Shown one piece after another: positions 37,547 through 45,651 of a stretch of DNA of 64,000 bases. A program made the position numbers and the translations under genes. The notes beneath the pieces are model-generated. The model did no database searches, had not been told where the DNA came from, and saw only the letters and a list, made by a program, of their open reading frames with translations. The stretch is from an uncultured Colwellia sp. (GTDB lineage Bacteria > Pseudomonadota > Gammaproteobacteria > Enterobacterales > Alteromonadaceae), in NCBI GenBank assembly GCA_913058395.1, contig CAJXQI010000014.1, positions 1 through 64,000 on the forward strand, read 5' to 3'. The stretch's first letter is position 1, and every line of letters starts with the position of its first letter.

Positions 37547-38008
37547 CTGGTCGGCAGCAACACTTTTAATGTCAGTCCAGTTTTCACTAGAAAGGTTTAA
37601 GTAACCTGGTACGTCAGTTAACCATTTCTTTTGTACATCTTTATTCAGATTCAAATACAATTTGTTATCGACAATTTTCCAGGCTAATGGATCCGTATCA
37701 AACTTCTTCTCCATTGCTACACCAAAGGCACAGTAACCACCGTATTGTGGTGCATATTTAGCAGGGCTTGCTTTAAACATATCGCGATTTTCTTCGTTGC
37801 TAAAACGATAGATACCGCCTTTATATGTTGCTGTGTAGCTAGCATTACCCATTTTAGGCGTCGACATTGTGAAGTAACTTACTGGGTCATAGCCTTTAAT
37901 TGCTAAGTCGTTAGCATCAGCATTCATGTCGATGTCGGCGGCAAATGAAAGGCTGCTAGCAACTAAGATAGAACCCGCTAGAATTGTTTTTAAAGTTGTT
38001 TTAAACAT
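37541..38008 (-). CDS. Secreted YHS-domain protein
   Basis: This 155-residue protein has a signal peptide (MFKTTLKTILAGSILVASSLSFA). The mature part carries a YHS-type domain: LAIKGYDPVSYF, then YRFSNEENRDMFKASPAKYAPQYGGYCAFGVA. A single cysteine sits in the GGYCA motif. YHS domains are linked to heavy metals and to membrane metal pumps, but the role of stand-alone exported forms is unknown. It shares strand and direction with the thioredoxin-buf genes, 93 nt upstream of them, and faces the AraC regulator across a 115-nt promoter region. Confidence 0.87.
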   Translation of the reverse strand: MFKTTLKTILAGSILVASSLSFAADIDMNADANDLAIKGYDPVSYFTMSTPKMGNASYTATYKGGIYRFSNEENRDMFKASPAKYAPQYGGYCAFGVAMEKKFDTDPLAWKIVDNKLYLNLNKDVQKKWLTDVPGYLNLSSENWTDIKSVAADQL

Positions 38009-38081
38009 GTTGTTTCCTAAATTTTGTTGGTTGTTAATGACGGGAGAAATAATAGTGTTGATTGACTAGTGAGTGGGATAC

Positions 38082-38118
38082 AATCGTCCGCACTTTGAAC
38101 CAAATCGTCCAAGTTGCG
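38082..38118. promoter_or_regulatory. Tandem direct-repeat operator between YHS gene and AraC regulator
   Basis: AATCGTCC occurs at 38082-38089 and again at 38103-38110, exactly 21 bp (two helical turns) apart, in the divergent promoter region. Each is followed by a partly similar half (GCACTTTG and AAGTTGCG). Such an arrangement is typical of a dimeric AraC-type regulator with two HTH motifs per monomer, here most likely the adjacent one. Confidence 0.6.
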
Positions 38119-38123
38119 TATTT

Positions 38124-38945
38124 ATGGACCATCTTTCACAAATAATTGACCGATTTAGCCTGCAAGCGGGGGTGTTTTACACCGGCAAGCTCTGTGGTTT
38201 GTCTCATTTTAATGAAGGGGCTGCGTTAGAAGGTCACATTCATTTATTGCGCAGTGGTACGCTTTCTATTGTCGGCTTAGATAAAGCCACCATAGTATTA
38301 GACAAGCCTTCAATTATTTTTCTGCCTAGGCCGGTTAAGCATGGCTTGCAGGCAAGAGACACAGACAATGCTGAACTTATCTGTGCAACAGTGACCTATG
38401 GTAGCAATAGCTCAAACTTATTAGCCGAAGCCTTACCTGACTTATTAATATTACCTTTAGCTGAGTCGCCATTTTTGCAAACCAATATTGATTGGATTAT
38501 TGCCGAAGCGGGGCAAGAGCAACAAGGGCGCCAAGCGGTGATGAATCGTTTGATGGAAATATTCATTATCAATATGATGCGCTCGCTTATTACTAAAGGT
38601 GATATTGCCCAAGGTATGCTGGCGGGGTTAATGCACCCCCAACTGAAAAATGTTTTACAGCAATTACATAATCATCCAGAAGAACATTGGTCATTAGAAA
38701 AAATGGCTGGGTTGGCGTTAATGTCACGCTCAAAGTTTGCCGAAGTATTTAAAGGTGTTATTGGTCAAACACCTAATGATTACTTAGTCAGTTGGCGAGT
38801 AGGGGTTGCGCAGTCTTTATTAAAACAGGGTAAAAACGTTAGTATTGTTGCTAATAGTGTTGGTTATGAAACCGCTTCTGCCCTTGCGCGTGTTTTTAGA
38901 AAACAAACGAATATGTCGCCAAAAGAATGGCTAGAACAACAATAA
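38124..38945 (+). CDS. AraC-family regulator with N-terminal cupin domain
   Basis: This 273-residue regulator has a cupin-like sensing half (GVFYTGKLCGLSHFNEGAALEGHIHLLRSGTLSIVG..IVLDKPSIIFLPRPVKHGLQA) and a C-terminal double HTH (HPEEHWSLEKMAGLALMSRSKFAEVFKGVIGQTPNDYLVSWRVGVAQSLL and VGYETASALARVFRKQTNMSPKEW). It is divergent from the YHS-thioredoxin-buf block. I chose the ATG at 38124 because a GTG start at 38073 would place the direct-repeat operator inside the gene. No good ribosome-binding site is visible, so it could be leaderless. Confidence 0.87.
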   Translation: MDHLSQIIDRFSLQAGVFYTGKLCGLSHFNEGAALEGHIHLLRSGTLSIVGLDKATIVLDKPSIIFLPRPVKHGLQARDTDNAELICATVTYGSNSSNLLAEALPDLLILPLAESPFLQTNIDWIIAEAGQEQQGRQAVMNRLMEIFIINMMRSLITKGDIAQGMLAGLMHPQLKNVLQQLHNHPEEHWSLEKMAGLALMSRSKFAEVFKGVIGQTPNDYLVSWRVGVAQSLLKQGKNVSIVANSVGYETASALARVFRKQTNMSPKEWLEQQ

Positions 38946-39293
38946 TTTTTTATGCTCCGTTTTAAAGTTTAGCGATGAAATTTAGTTATGAAAGTGTAAT
39001 TACGGAGCTTAAAATAAATTAATCGCCTACCAATATTACTTCATTACCTCTAGGCGCTTTACTCAAATATCTCGTTTTATCTACTTCCTGAAGTCATATC
39101 TATTTGTGAAACTTTAATTGAAAGTATTGAGTGAATAGCCAAATAATCACTTCTGCATTTTAATGAAAACTTTATAGTTCCCAATGCCCTGATATTGTGG
39201 GATATTAATGTCGAATAAAAAATGTGTCTTTTATTCTTTTAGTACTAAGTAATTGACTGCTTTGTTTTTTAATAATCTAAAATGGAGTTTTTA
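38946..39293. other. Intergenic region after the AraC gene
   Basis: This 348-base AT-rich region has GCTCCGT at about 38954 and ACGGAGC at about 39003. They could pair over 7 bp across a long loop and act as a weak terminator. No gene is supported. Confidence 0.45.
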
Positions 39294-39752
39294 ATGAAAG
39301 CTATCGTGTTAATTTTTACCCTTATGTTTTCGGTATCAAGCCCAGCCAAAGAACTTGATTTAAGTAAATTTGCACAAACTTATTTCGATACCATGGTTGC
39401 GACTCAAGCGCCCAATGCAACAAAAGCTGATTTAGAAAACTATTTTTCCTTACTGACTGATGATGTAGGGCATTCACATTTGCCTTGGGTTACTGATGAC
39501 TCTAGATTACCTGACGGTAAAGAAACGATGCGTAAGGGCATGTTATTTTATTTAGCGGTGCATACTGAATATAGTGCAGAGCTATTGGATGTATTTGTTT
39601 TTAATGACTCCGCTATCGCTATTCGTTATCGAAATAGTGCAAAAGGTATTCATCCTGAAAATAATCAGAAAATCGAATATACGCAAACGATGATGGAAGT
39701 TTTAGAGTTGGAAAACGGTAAAGTTGCCGTTATTCGAAAATATCACGAGTAA
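39294..39752 (+). CDS. Secreted SnoaL/NTF2-like protein
   Basis: This 152-residue protein has a short signal peptide (MKAIVLIFTLMFSVSSPAKA-like). The mature domain has an NTF2/SnoaL-like pattern: LDLSKFAQTYFDTMVATQ.., SLLTDDVGHSHLPW, GKETMRKGMLFYLAVHTEYSAELLDVFVFNDSAIAIRYRN and ending EVLELENGKVAVIRKYHE. I chose the ATG at 39294 with GGAG 6 nt upstream instead of 39282. NTF2-like folds include enzymes and carriers, and the function is not predictable here. It probably forms a pair with the downstream lipoprotein at a 69-nt distance. Confidence 0.7.
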   Translation: MKAIVLIFTLMFSVSSPAKELDLSKFAQTYFDTMVATQAPNATKADLENYFSLLTDDVGHSHLPWVTDDSRLPDGKETMRKGMLFYLAVHTEYSAELLDVFVFNDSAIAIRYRNSAKGIHPENNQKIEYTQTMMEVLELENGKVAVIRKYHE

Positions 39753-39821
39753 CAAGTAATTGGCTTTTAGTGAGGTAATAAGCAATTAAAGGCCCAGGAT
39801 TATTTTTTATAAGGAAGTTAA

Positions 39822-40331
39822 ATGAAAATATTATTTACATGCTTAGCGTTATTACTAACGGGGTGTGCGACAACGTATTCACCCGTGCCAGAAAACTACC
39901 AAGGAGAAATATCTCAAATTGATAGCTCTGAAAAAAGGTGTTCAAGTGGAAAGGCTGATCTGTTTTATTTAAGTGAAGTGAATGGAAAAACTATAAGAAA
40001 TTCATTGAGTGCAACGAGGAGTGCAACCTATGGACAGGGCTTTAATTTAACCACTAAGCTGCTCAAAACTGATGTTCCAGCCCAAGAAGCGACCTATAGT
40101 ATTATTGGGAGAACAGAGCATGCTGCGCCAGTTCAGGCATTCTCTGATGAAGTATATGAAGTAAAAGGCGATATTATATTTACCCCTGAAGCCAACAAGG
40201 AATATATTGTTAAAGGTGTTTTAGGCGAGAGTTACTCAGCTGTTTGGATAGAGCTGAAAGAAACCGGTGAAGTAGTGCAATCAAAAATCGAAATTAATGG
40301 TAGCGCTGAACTAGGCTTTTTCGAAAAATAA
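39822..40331 (+). CDS. Small lipoprotein of unknown function
   Basis: This 169-residue lipoprotein has the signal MKILFTCLALLLTGC with lipobox LTGC (mature cysteine at 15). The mature part is about 155 residues and beta-rich, with one further cysteine (KRCSSGKADLFYL) and a segment TPEANKEYIVKGVLGESYSAVWIELKETGEVV that resembles small carbohydrate-like or Ig-like sandwiches. AAGGAAG precedes the ATG at good spacing. I do not recognise the family. Confidence 0.65.
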   Translation: MKILFTCLALLLTGCATTYSPVPENYQGEISQIDSSEKRCSSGKADLFYLSEVNGKTIRNSLSATRSATYGQGFNLTTKLLKTDVPAQEATYSIIGRTEHAAPVQAFSDEVYEVKGDIIFTPEANKEYIVKGVLGESYSAVWIELKETGEVVQSKIEINGSAELGFFEK

Positions 40332-40468
40332 ATAATATAAATTTAGCAGTACAATAAATAGACTGTTCAGGGGGGAGGGGTAAAAATAGCTCAATCTTTT
40401 CTGGGTATTCCTGCCGTAACCAAAGTAATGGCTATGGCAGGATTATTCTCAGTTACTTTAAACTTTCA

Positions 40469-41383
40469 TTAAAAAAGATATGAATATAAGTAACCTGCAC
40501 CTATTGCCATAGATAATATTACCGTCAAGAAAGCTATTATCATTGGGTTTTTAAATAGTGACTTAAGTAATATGACTTCCGTTAAGCTAGCGCCAGCACT
40601 GCCGATAATTAATGCCATTACAGCGCCTAATCCCATGCCTTTTGCGGCTAATGCTGCGCTTAACGGAATAACTGCTTCTGCTCTAATATATAACGGAATA
40701 CCAATTACTGCTGCGATAGGAACTGCGAATGGGTTACTTTCACTGGCAACGTTAGCAACAAATTCAGTCGGCATAAATCCGTAAATCATTGAACCTAAGG
40801 CGATGCCGCCAATTAGATAAGGTAATACTTTTTTAAAGTCTGCCCACGTGCTGTGCCAAATTCTAGTCCACTTGCTCACTGGCTTATCGTTACTACCGCA
40901 GCTACTTGCACAAGCTTTGTTTTCAGGCGTGATGTATGCTTCAGGCTTGATGTATTTTTCAAAACCTAATTTCTCTAATAGATAACCAGCAGCGATCGAT
41001 ACGCCCATTGCGATAGTGAAATAGAATACTGTTACTTTTACACCAAAAGTTACGGCAAATAAGCCAATAATAATGGGGTTAAGTAGTGGGCTAGCAAATA
41101 AAAATACCATCATGGTGCCAAAGCCAGCTTTCGCTCTAAGCAGTCCTTTTAAAAAAGGGATGGTTGAGCAAGAGCAGAAAGGTGTAATAGCGCCAAGAAA
41201 CCCCGCAATGATATAACCTTTACCATTTTTACTACTTAATATGCTTTGGATTTTACTTGGCGGAATGTACTCCTGTAGTACACCAACAATATAACTAATA
41301 AGCAAAAAGAGTATGGTTAACTCTACGGCTAAAAAGGCAAACATGTTTAAGGTATCAAATACCATTTGTTGTGTGATGTTCAC
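40469..41383 (-). CDS. Permease of the ArsP/YraQ (DUF318) family
   Basis: This 304-residue inner-membrane protein has about eight helices. The family motif GAITPFCSCSTIPFLKGLLRAKAGFGT near residue 61 carries the CSC cysteines implicated in ArsP-type organoarsenical efflux, and the repeated half has GIPLYIRAEAVIPLSAALAAKGMGLGAVMALIIGSAGAS. A cysteine-rich cytoplasmic loop (NKACASSCGSNDKP) lies between the halves. It is divergent from an ArsR regulator with a dyad between them, the usual setup for metalloid-inducible permeases. The actual substrate (arsenical or another soft metal) is inferred. Confidence 0.85.
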   Translation of the reverse strand: MNITQQMVFDTLNMFAFLAVELTILFLLISYIVGVLQEYIPPSKIQSILSSKNGKGYIIAGFLGAITPFCSCSTIPFLKGLLRAKAGFGTMMVFLFASPLLNPIIIGLFAVTFGVKVTVFYFTIAMGVSIAAGYLLEKLGFEKYIKPEAYITPENKACASSCGSNDKPVSKWTRIWHSTWADFKKVLPYLIGGIALGSMIYGFMPTEFVANVASESNPFAVPIAAVIGIPLYIRAEAVIPLSAALAAKGMGLGAVMALIIGSAGASLTEVILLKSLFKNPMIIAFLTVILSMAIGAGYLYSYLF

Positions 41384-41461
41384 AATGAATATTCCTGTCT
41401 ATTTATTGATTCTGTATTTCTAGATTGTTCGAATTATAAAGATAAAAGTATCCATGTCAAT

Positions 41462-41485
41462 ATATTTCTAGTAATATCGAAATAT
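41462..41485. promoter_or_regulatory. ArsR-type operator dyad
   Basis: ATATTTC (41462-41468) and GAAATAT (41479-41485) are perfect inverted arms with a 10-nt spacer, in the 133-nt gap between divergent permease and arsR genes. Position and symmetry fit an ArsR/SmtB operator that controls both genes. Confidence 0.55.
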
Positions 41486-41516
41486 GTAGTAGGTAAACCT
41501 ATTGAGAAATAACATC

Positions 41517-41807
41517 ATGGACATAGAAATTATTGCCAAGGCTCTAAAAGAATTAGGGCATCCAACCCGTTTAGCAATATTTAAACGTTTAGTTAAATCA
41601 GGCGAGCAGGGGATCGCTGTCGGCGTAGTGCAAGAAGAGTTAAAAGTGCCGGGGTCGACATTATCGCACCATATATCTAGTTTGGCGTCTGCAGGATTAA
41701 TTAAGCAACGTCGCGAAGGGCGAGTACTTTATTGTGTGGTGGAGTATGAAAAGTTACTTTCTGTTATAGCTTTTTTGCAAGATGAATGTTGCATTGACGA
41801 GCAGTAG
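41517..41807 (+). CDS. ArsR/SmtB-family metalloregulator
   Basis: This 96-residue winged-helix repressor has IIAKALKELGHPTRLAIFKRLVKSG, the recognition helix VQEELKVPGSTLSHHISSLASAGLIKQRREGRVLYC and a C-terminal cysteine pair in FLQDECCIDEQ. That pair, with the cysteine after the wing, could bind arsenite or another thiophilic metal, a different position from the classical helix-3 CVC site. The ATG at 41517 is chosen over the TTG at 41502. Divergent from the permease it probably controls. Confidence 0.9.
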   Translation: MDIEIIAKALKELGHPTRLAIFKRLVKSGEQGIAVGVVQEELKVPGSTLSHHISSLASAGLIKQRREGRVLYCVVEYEKLLSVIAFLQDECCIDEQ

Positions 41808-41918
41808 AGTCACACTTTAAGGCCATATGATGGTGATGCTCACTTCGTGTGTATCAAGGCGTAGTGACTTGCAGACTCGAATAAATTTTATAATTAAAGT
41901 TATTTTGAGTATTTATAC

Positions 41919-41960
41919 GGGTGACAAAGATTAGTTATTAATCTCTGTCGCCCTTATTTT
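41919..41960. terminator. Terminator between arsR and a small membrane-protein gene
   Basis: A 15-bp stem with one mismatch and one wobble joins GGGTGACAAAGATTA and TAATCTCTGTCGCCC around GTTAT. On the plus strand TTATTTTTA follows. It serves arsR and may also stop transcripts coming from the minus-strand gene at 41966. Confidence 0.7.
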
Positions 41961-41965
41961 TACCT

Positions 41966-42151
41966 CTAATTCCAGTTAATAAATGCCATCATCATGATTG
42001 CAACAGCAACGATGATTGTTGAATAGAATAGCGTTGTTTGAAACCTTTTAAGTTTATTGTCTTTGCTAAAGAAAGCGACAACAGCACCTAAAGTAACACC
42101 TGACATGAGTGCGATAATCACTGAATAGGTAAATATAAAAATGTATTCCAC
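41966..42151 (-). CDS. Small two-helix membrane protein, hypothetical
   Basis: This 61-residue protein has two predicted transmembrane helices (about 4-27 and 38-58) separated by a basic loop KDNKLKRFQ. The GTG start at 42151 has AAGAAGG 7 nt upstream, and a stem-loop follows directly after the stop. These features support a real gene, but I recognise no family. It lies between the ArsR/permease pair and the DUF4396 gene. Confidence 0.5.
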   Translation of the reverse strand: MEYIFIFTYSVIIALMSGVTLGAVVAFFSKDNKLKRFQTTLFYSTIIVAVAIMMMAFINWN

Positions 42152-42350
42152 AGTACAACCTTCTTTAGTCGAGTATTGATAACAATATTAAGTGTTTATA
42201 GCATTTACAGCGCATTACATGAATATATTTAAGTATAAAAATAGTCAGAGTCGATTCTATAATAAAATACTTGTATAAGGTACGGGTATATGATTTTTTG
42301 TACATTACTTTACTCGATGAAAAGCGCATTACTGTGTTGGGAAAAGCAAC

Positions 42351-42779
42351 TTAATGGCAAGATTTTCCATGCTTTTGCAAACGCCAATAATTATATGGCC
42401 ACGGGGTTATAAAACCGACAAACAATGCAATTGGTATCACCCACCATGTTAGAATCGCGCCCCCTGTGAAGGCGTAATCAGTTAAGTTCATTGCAGCTTC
42501 CATTGCCAACATAGATATGAAACTCATACCAAAAGCGGTTTTAAGTGCGTCAGATAAACTGAACTTTGCTCGAATTAGAATAATTGTTTCTAGCGCTATG
42601 CTAGTTAATAAGCCATTTACCATGGCCAACATCATAACGGTGAGCGTTGTCAGATTATGCATGGTAAATTGAAAGTAGGCGATAGTGCCAAAGTCGCCGA
42701 GTGCACAGCCAATTAAGCACCATTTTGTATTATGTGCGCTTTTTAGCCAGTTTTGTTTGTTATTCCAAGCGATAGTCAT
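42351..42779 (-). CDS. DUF4396 membrane protein
   Basis: This 142-residue protein has four predicted transmembrane helices and the DUF4396 C-terminal signature GFITPWPYNYWRLQKHGKSCH. The central pair of helices includes MLAMVNGLLTSIALETIILIRAKFSLSDALKTAFGMSFISMLAMEAAMN. Other DUF4396 proteins occur beside copper or heavy-metal genes, and here it is 90 nt downstream of an HMA-AraC regulator on the same strand. No biochemical function is known. Confidence 0.82.
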   Translation of the reverse strand: MTIAWNNKQNWLKSAHNTKWCLIGCALGDFGTIAYFQFTMHNLTTLTVMMLAMVNGLLTSIALETIILIRAKFSLSDALKTAFGMSFISMLAMEAAMNLTDYAFTGGAILTWWVIPIALFVGFITPWPYNYWRLQKHGKSCH

Positions 42780-42869
42780 TGCGGTAAGCCAAGTCGTTAA
42801 TAATTGAATATATTTTAAAGCAGTAAGCTAATAAACTTGTTATATCCTGACTTAGTATTGTTATAGAAT

Positions 42870-43445
42870 TTACAGCTTGTCTAAGGAGTATCTTAGTTTT
42901 TGATTTTTTAATGCCCGAAAATAACTTGGGGTTAGGCCGGTGATTTTTTTAAACTGTCCACTTAGATGAGCAACGCTGCTGTAGCCTAATTGAAAAGCAA
43001 TTTCCCCTAGTGCTAATTCGTCATAGACTAAAAGTTCTTTTACCTTTTCAACACGTAATTTTATGAAATGTTGCTCGATTGTGACTCCTTCAATTACCGA
43101 AAACAAATGGCTGAGATAGTTATATTCAAGTTTCACTGTATCGCTAATATGTTGAGATAGCGTTATTTTGTTTGATATATCAAAATACTTGAGGTAGTCG
43201 AGGCATGAGTTTTTTATACTTTCGATTAGCTTACTTTTTTTGTCACTCAGTATAGAAAAACCTAACTCTTCTAAGTTGTTAGATAAAAGTGATAGGGCAT
43301 TACTAGGCAGTGAATCACCATAATTTTCTGCAAAATCAATTTCACCCAAAGTAATAGAAGCATATTGTAAGTCGCTATTTTCAAGTAGAGTTTTGACTGC
43401 TAAGGTGCAACGGTCACAGACCATGTTTTTGATATATATTTTCAT
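42870..43445 (-). CDS. AraC-type regulator with N-terminal HMA-like metal-binding domain
   Basis: This 191-residue fusion begins MKIYIKNMVCDRCTLAVKTLLE, an HMA (heavy-metal-associated) domain whose C10-x2-C13 motif matches copper chaperones and pump domains. The C-terminal half is a double HTH of AraC type (LSHLFSVIEGVTIEQHFIKLRVEKVKELLVYDELALGEIAFQLGYSSVAHLSGQFKKITGLTPSYFRALK). Such compact sensors should read a soft metal directly. DUF4396 is the likely target. It is much shorter than ordinary AraC regulators because the usual cupin domain is replaced. Confidence 0.85.
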   Translation of the reverse strand: MKIYIKNMVCDRCTLAVKTLLENSDLQYASITLGEIDFAENYGDSLPSNALSLLSNNLEELGFSILSDKKSKLIESIKNSCLDYLKYFDISNKITLSQHISDTVKLEYNYLSHLFSVIEGVTIEQHFIKLRVEKVKELLVYDELALGEIAFQLGYSSVAHLSGQFKKITGLTPSYFRALKNQKLRYSLDKL

Positions 43446-43490
43446 TTTCGCATCACTTAACTAGGTAATAACGTTACTAGGCTAATTTGT

Positions 43491-45503
43491 TTAGTCGATG
43501 TTTAAAACTTTTTTTAATGGCGCTAAATGCTGTTCGAAATGTCGCCATTGCTCAGTGGCACTTTTGTAAATAGGTTGGCGTACTTGCTCTGAGCTAGGGG
43601 TTTTAATATTGCGTTTGGTTTTATGAAAATCAAGGCAGGATTGTTCGAATTCTAGACCACAAAAATCCAAAATCCTACGTATTTGTGTTTCTAAGTCTTC
43701 AACAACGTCTTCATGGTTCACGGTTAGTACAAAATTAGGAAGAACTTGTTGCCAATGTGTCATCAATTTTAGGTAAGCTTGATAGTAACGAGCGATGTCT
43801 TCTAGGTTGTAACTAAAGTCTTGCCCTTCAGCAAATAGTTGCTTAAAGCCACTGAAACAACAAGCCATTGGCGCACGCCTTGCGTCAATGATTTTTGCAT
43901 TCGGCAATATTAATCTGATCAAGCCTATATGGAGAAAGTTATTTGGCATTTTATCAATAAACAGTGGCGCATGTTCGCGATACACCTGAGTTTCATCAAT
44001 AAACTGCTGGCCAAATCGTTTGAAATAGTCAGGCTTAATTTCATGTAAATTTTTCGGATATTGGCTTTCTTGATTGGCTTGGTTCTTTTGGTTTCGACCT
44101 CGTAATCGAGCGGCTAAACCTAAAATATTATGCAGCTCCATAGTGCCATCAACTTGACTATGTGAGGCGAGTATTTGTTCAAGTAATGTTGAGCCCGCAC
44201 GCGGTAGGCCGACAATAAAAATAGGATCTGGTGCGTTAAGGCCTATATCGCCACGGTTTTTAAACAACTCAGGGGTACAATATTTTATTTGTTCGGCAAC
44301 CTGCTGTTCAATTTTATTAATGTCAAAACCATTGTGAGCATGTTGTAGGTCATTGCCTTGTTGATATGACCGAAAGGCTTGGCTGTATTCTTGTCTGTCT
44401 TCATAAGCTTTACCGGTAGCAAAATGCAGTTGGATTTTATCTGTTAGCGCTAAACCTTCTACATCTTGCTGGTTTTGCATTTGCGTAATTTCTTCGTCGC
44501 TAAAGCGGTAAGTTTTTGTATTGGCTAGGCTCCAAAAAGCATCACCATAACTTGGCTCTAGCTTATATGCTTGCTGATATGCGGCAATGGCTTTTGTTAT
44601 GTCGCCTTTGGCTTTAAAGGCATGACCTAATTGTAAGTGAAAGCCAGCAACAGGGCTATTTTGCAACTCGCTTTGTGCTATGGCTTGTTCAAACAAAGTG
44701 ATGGCTTGGCTTATTTTGCCTAAGCCGGTTAAAACATTAGCTTTAGCGACTTTAAAACTTAGGTTGTCTGGTTGTTCATGTAGTAAGGTTTCGACCTGTT
44801 GCTCAGCTGCTTTATATTTTCCTATTCGAATTAGTAAATTGAGGTATTGTGAACGGGCGTAAATATGTGTTGGCGCTAACTCAAGCGCACTGGCAAGTAG
44901 AAACTCTGCATCATCGTAAATTTTTAATTCAATACCTATTTCAGCCAGTAAGCACATACCTTCGATATGTCGTTTATTGTTCTGTAAAAACTGCCGGCAG
45001 ATTTGTTCAGCTTTTAGTAATTTTCCTTCATGCATTAACTCTGTAACGGCTAGTAGGGCGGGTGGTAATTGTTTTAGTTTAGCTAGATGATTTGCCGACT
45101 TTTGCACTTCATCCATTTGCTTAGCTTCACGATATAGCTGAATTAACTCTTGCCAACTAGCAACTAAGCTAGGGTTGAGTTGTATTGCCTGTTCAAAAGA
45201 AGTTTTAGCTGCTGTAGATTGTTTCAAGGCGAGATTAATATAGCCTTGTTCTTGATAAGCCCTACTGTGTGAACTATTCAGTTTAAGCAGTTCTTGAATA
45301 CTAATAAATGCTTGAGAAAATGATTTTTCATAACGTTGAGCAACGGCAATTAAATACCATAATTCTACTTGCTGCTCTGTGTCGGTTGTTTGTTGTTGTA
45401 ATTGCTCAGCTTGCTTAATTGCTTGGTTGAACTTTGCCGTTTGTATTAATTGTTGAATAGACTTTAGTTGCGATGCCATTGTTGGCAGGGAAGGTGTGTT
45501 CAA
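43491..45503 (-). CDS. TPR-repeat sulfotransferase
   Basis: This 670-residue protein has about ten tetratricopeptide repeats over residues 10-420 (AKTSFEQAIQLNPSLVASWQEL, AIAAYQQAYKLEPSYGDAFWSLA and others). A C-terminal sulfotransferase domain begins at the PAPS-binding 5'-phosphosulphate loop FIVGLPRAGSTLLEQILASH (near 428). I chose the TTG at 45503 because GGAG is 7 nt upstream. The first in-frame ATG is at 45479 without a site. No signal peptide is present. It lies downstream of a TonB receptor but separated by a terminator. Substrate unknown. Confidence 0.85.
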   Translation of the reverse strand: MNTPSLPTMASQLKSIQQLIQTAKFNQAIKQAEQLQQQTTDTEQQVELWYLIAVAQRYEKSFSQAFISIQELLKLNSSHSRAYQEQGYINLALKQSTAAKTSFEQAIQLNPSLVASWQELIQLYREAKQMDEVQKSANHLAKLKQLPPALLAVTELMHEGKLLKAEQICRQFLQNNKRHIEGMCLLAEIGIELKIYDDAEFLLASALELAPTHIYARSQYLNLLIRIGKYKAAEQQVETLLHEQPDNLSFKVAKANVLTGLGKISQAITLFEQAIAQSELQNSPVAGFHLQLGHAFKAKGDITKAIAAYQQAYKLEPSYGDAFWSLANTKTYRFSDEEITQMQNQQDVEGLALTDKIQLHFATGKAYEDRQEYSQAFRSYQQGNDLQHAHNGFDINKIEQQVAEQIKYCTPELFKNRGDIGLNAPDPIFIVGLPRAGSTLLEQILASHSQVDGTMELHNILGLAARLRGRNQKNQANQESQYPKNLHEIKPDYFKRFGQQFIDETQVYREHAPLFIDKMPNNFLHIGLIRLILPNAKIIDARRAPMACCFSGFKQLFAEGQDFSYNLEDIARYYQAYLKLMTHWQQVLPNFVLTVNHEDVVEDLETQIRRILDFCGLEFEQSCLDFHKTKRNIKTPSSEQVRQPIYKSATEQWRHFEQHLAPLKKVLNID

Positions 45504-45575
45504 CGGTAAACTCCATGAAAAATTAGCTAACTATTATTGATTTTGTTGTTACAAGCAGCAAGTACTTTAGCAATA

Positions 45576-45609
45576 AAAAGCCGTTTGATACAATTACCAA
45601 ACGGCTTTT
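45576..45609 (-). terminator. Intrinsic terminator after the TonB receptor gene
   Basis: AAAAGCCGTTTG and CAAACGGCTTTT form a perfect 12-bp stem with a 10-nt loop, followed on the minus strand by more T. It separates the receptor from the sulfotransferase gene. Confidence 0.85.
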
Positions 45610-45651
45610 GGGCTTTACTGATTTATAAGCTTTTACTAACTTTATTCATGC

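Noticed and set aside
40365-40382. G-rich tract as a quadruplex
   Set aside because: Only two G-runs are present, too few for an intramolecular quadruplex.
40409-40442. Hairpin TCCTGCC/GGCAGGA as a terminator
   Set aside because: A 7-bp stem with a large internal loop and no T-run on either strand; too weak to annotate.
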